From Pogona vitticeps (lineage: Eukaryota > Chordata > Lepidosauria > Squamata > Agamidae), in assembly GCF_051106095.1 (NCBI RefSeq), contig NC_135793.1, positions 9,720,501 through 9,784,500 of the forward strand: 64,000 bases of DNA, in the 5' to 3' direction. Position 1 is the stretch's first letter. Every line of letters begins with the position of its first letter. The translations under genes and the position numbers were made by a program. Below are positions 61,832-64,000 of this stretch, piece by piece. The notes below the pieces were generated by a model. The model was not told where the DNA came from and did no database searches. It saw only the letters and a list, made by a program, of their open reading frames with translations.

Positions 61832-62394
61832 CCATATTTGCCAGCGTATAAGACGACTGGGCATATAAGATGACCCCCCAACATTTCCACTAAAAATATA
61901 GAGTTTGTTATATACTTGCCGTATAAGACTACCCCCTCTTCCGCACACCTTCCACACACCAAATAAAAGGTGCTATTCATTGTCACCATTGTACGGCCGC
62001 AGCACAATTGCAGCGCCTCCGGCCCGCCCCTGCATCTCCCTGTGACCGGCACTAGTGCACATGTGTGAGCTCTGCGTAGACAAGGGACAGGCCGGAGCGC
62101 CACTGCTTCCCGCCGAGCAGAACGGGCCAGTCACGTCGAAAAGGCTAGCACCCCTGTCTTGCTGTTAATGCTCACTGCGGCTGCGCTGGATACCGCGCGA
62201 TACTGGACGGTACATAGAATGAGGAGGGCAGGAATCAGGAGGCTACTATGGGCACCAGGCGAGCATCAGAAGGCCACTATGGGCAGCTATGTCTATCCCA
62301 ACTGAAGTGCACCCGGCGTATAAGATGACCCCCCCCACTTGGAGGCATGTTTTTCAGGGCAAAAAAGTAGTCTTATACACCAGCAAATACAGTA
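61832..62394. mobile_element. MITE with GCGTATAAGAC / GTCTTATAC arms
   Basis: CCATATTTGCCAGCGTATAA at the left and TTATACACCAGCAAATACAG at the right are inverted, with internal ATAAGATGACCCCCC repeated near both ends (61865 and 62320). About 560 bp, no transposase frame. Confidence 0.6.
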
Positions 62395-63186
62395 TTTATA
62401 AACAATAAGTTAAGGACACCCAGAACTGTCTATAATGAATGCTCATTTTTATATTCATATAGACAATATTATATCAATGCATATGCTTTTAGATTTTCAT
62501 ATGAATTCTTCCCAACGTGATCTTTAGGCTTGCAATAATAATAGTCTACCGATATGATTGATAACAAGGTCCATGCTCCATACTGAGATTTTAGAATCAA
62601 AACTGTGACCTTTTAAAACTTTGGCACTGAGGGCTTGATTGTATTAAGCTTGGGTCCCATGAGGCTGGCACACCTTCGGAGAAGGTGGAACAAGGGGAAG
62701 GAATGCCCATGGCTGAGAGGATGATGACCATCCTGACTGTGCTGAGCTCACTTGTTTTGCCTTCCCTTCTGTCCAAGGAGGAGCGGCGGGGCGGGGGGGG
62801 GAATATATGTACTCCTGGGGTCTGAGTGGCTTTGGGTACTCCAGGCAGGACAGCCATGTTTTTGCACCCTCTGCATCAGTGGATCAGTCTTCTTTTGAGT
62901 CACACATTTCCCCCCTTTCCTCCCTTCTTTAAGCTCTCTGGAAGTGACACATCACAGTTAAAATAGTTTTCTTGTGGAAGTGGCAGCAATTATAGCTTTA
63001 CACTGGCATCTCTCTCTCTCTCTCTCTTTGTAAAAGAATAGTTCTGATCATTCCTCCTCAGAAAGTAGAAGCTTCTTTCTCCTCCCCCCAAGGGCCTGTT
63101 TCTCACACATACACATGCACACAATTTTAACATTTCTCTCCAAAAGGTCAAGGAGGAAATTATTTGACAAGGGCAACAACACATAT
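62395..63186. other. Gene-free stretch
   Basis: No gene was recognised. A TC run sits at 63009-63030 and a C/G-rich tract near 62785-62802. Confidence 0.4.
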
Positions 63187-63260
63187 AAAGCAAAGCAAAG
63201 CAAAGCAAAGCAAAGCAAAGCAAAGCAAAGCAAAGCAAAGCAAAGCAAAGCAAAGCAAAG
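63187..63260. repeat. (AAAGC)n pentanucleotide microsatellite
   Basis: About 15 perfect units of AAAGC with no interruption. Confidence 0.97.
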
Positions 63261-63433
63261 TGTGCTGCTTATATACTGCCCCATAGCGCTTCAAGCACTC
63301 TCTAGGCAGTTTACAAGTTAATTATGCAGGCTACACATTGCCCCCCCCCCAGCGAACTGGGTACCGACCTCGGAAGGATAGAAGGCTGAGTCAACCTTGA
63401 GCCGGCTACCTGGGATTGATATTAGATTATCTG
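63261..63433. repeat. LINE-end-like fragment after the AAAGC array
   Basis: TTATATACTGCCCCATAGCG, CTAGGCAGTTTACAAGTTAA and ACCGACCTCGGAAGGATAGA, then GGCTGAGTCAACCTTGAGCC is a familiar squamate repeat end. The microsatellite probably grew from its A-rich tail. Confidence 0.5.
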
Positions 63434-63498
63434 CGACTCCCGGAAAATCCTTTGCAACCCCCTTACGGGTTATTGTGACCCCAGGTTGGGAAGCACTG
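63434..63498. mobile_element. hAT (Charlie-like) right-end fragment
   Basis: TTTGCAACCCCCTTACGGG, then GTGACCCCAGGTTGGGAAGC and ACTG matches the familiar Charlie-type terminal segment ending CCACTGCTCTA. Only about 65 bases remain. Confidence 0.55.
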
Positions 63499-64000
63499 CT
63501 CTAAATGTGATCACCCTGGGTCAAAGCCTTGGTTGGCCCTTTCTAGATGCAGACCCATCTCGATGCTACACAACGCTGGCCCAGGACAGAAAACGGGAAG
63601 TCTTCCTGTCCACCTCGTTGTTGACTCAAAAGTGGTAACACAGCACGGAGCATCAGCATCACCGGCACCTGAACAATACGACAATCGATTTCCTGGGATT
63701 ATTTACCCTAAAATGTATAGATGCAATGGGAAGGGCTCCAAAAGGTTTGACAAAGGAATGTTTTGAGCTGCTATAATTAGTTAATTCTCTTCTCCTCCCC
63801 CCAGTAATGAAGATATATCAAAGTTACATTACGATTATAATTTGGTAATTTTACTCCTTTTCTGCCACTGTACTATGGACAATCCCCATAGTCAAATGAA
63901 TTAAAAGTTTCTTTAAATTAAGTTAAAACGTTTAAATTAATTTAAAGGAAAAGTAACACCAGCATTGTAGGGAAGCTTCTTGCCCGTGTTGTGCTGAAGA
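63499..64000. other. Right edge, gene-free
   Basis: Nothing recognisable; the last 200 bases are AT-rich. Confidence 0.4.

Noticed and set aside
63048-63284. Poly CFALL frames on the minus strand
   Set aside because: Translation of the AAAGC repeat.

Overview
The window is vertebrate nuclear DNA, almost certainly from a squamate reptile. It carries split genes with GT-AG introns. Its repeats include tRNA-derived SINEs whose tail matches the BovB LINE (Sauria-SINE type), a BovB LINE end, many short CAGTGG-ended DNA transposons with TA target duplications, a Gmr1-like Ty3/gypsy element and many microsatellites. No RNA gene, CRISPR array or bacterial-type operon was seen. The species cannot be told from the sequence alone.

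Three protein genes could be built exon by exon. SRPX2 (minus strand) enters at the left edge with only its first coding exon (169-337). TSPAN6 (plus strand) is complete in seven coding exons from 19444 to 35004, 252 aa, starting in a GC-rich CpG-island promoter. TNMD (tenomodulin, minus strand) is complete in seven coding exons from 61368 down to 44148, 316 aa. The order SRPX2(-) TSPAN6(+) TNMD(-) is the human Xq22.1 order, flipped: SRPX2 and TSPAN6 are head to head, TSPAN6 and TNMD tail to tail. All exon joins keep frame and all have GT donors and AG acceptors.

Layout: 1-340 SRPX2 exon; 341-19020 the SRPX2/TSPAN6 interval, with SINEs, Tigger-like MITEs, a solo LTR nested in a MITE, a run of four hairpins and no recognised gene; 19020-37850 TSPAN6 with introns full of repeats and a putative 3'UTR exon; 37850-44147 convergent intergenic DNA; 44148-61368 TNMD, whose intron 6 holds a young Ty3/gypsy element (44873-50497) sitting inside an older MITE; 61369-64000 TNMD 5' flank with a MITE, a pentanucleotide repeat and old repeat ends.

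The most interesting items are the gypsy element, whose polyprotein places integrase-type segments before the reverse transcriptase and has a SCAN-like capsid region; a decayed 81-92 bp tandem repeat in the TSPAN6 promoter; a dense set of palindromic repeats carrying a ZNF143/THAP11-like motif; and four hairpins in a row near 2.6 kb. I found no clearly new multi-gene system. The three host genes are neighbours by ancient synteny and have separate jobs (secreted matrix/signalling protein, tetraspanin membrane organiser, tendon type II membrane protein).
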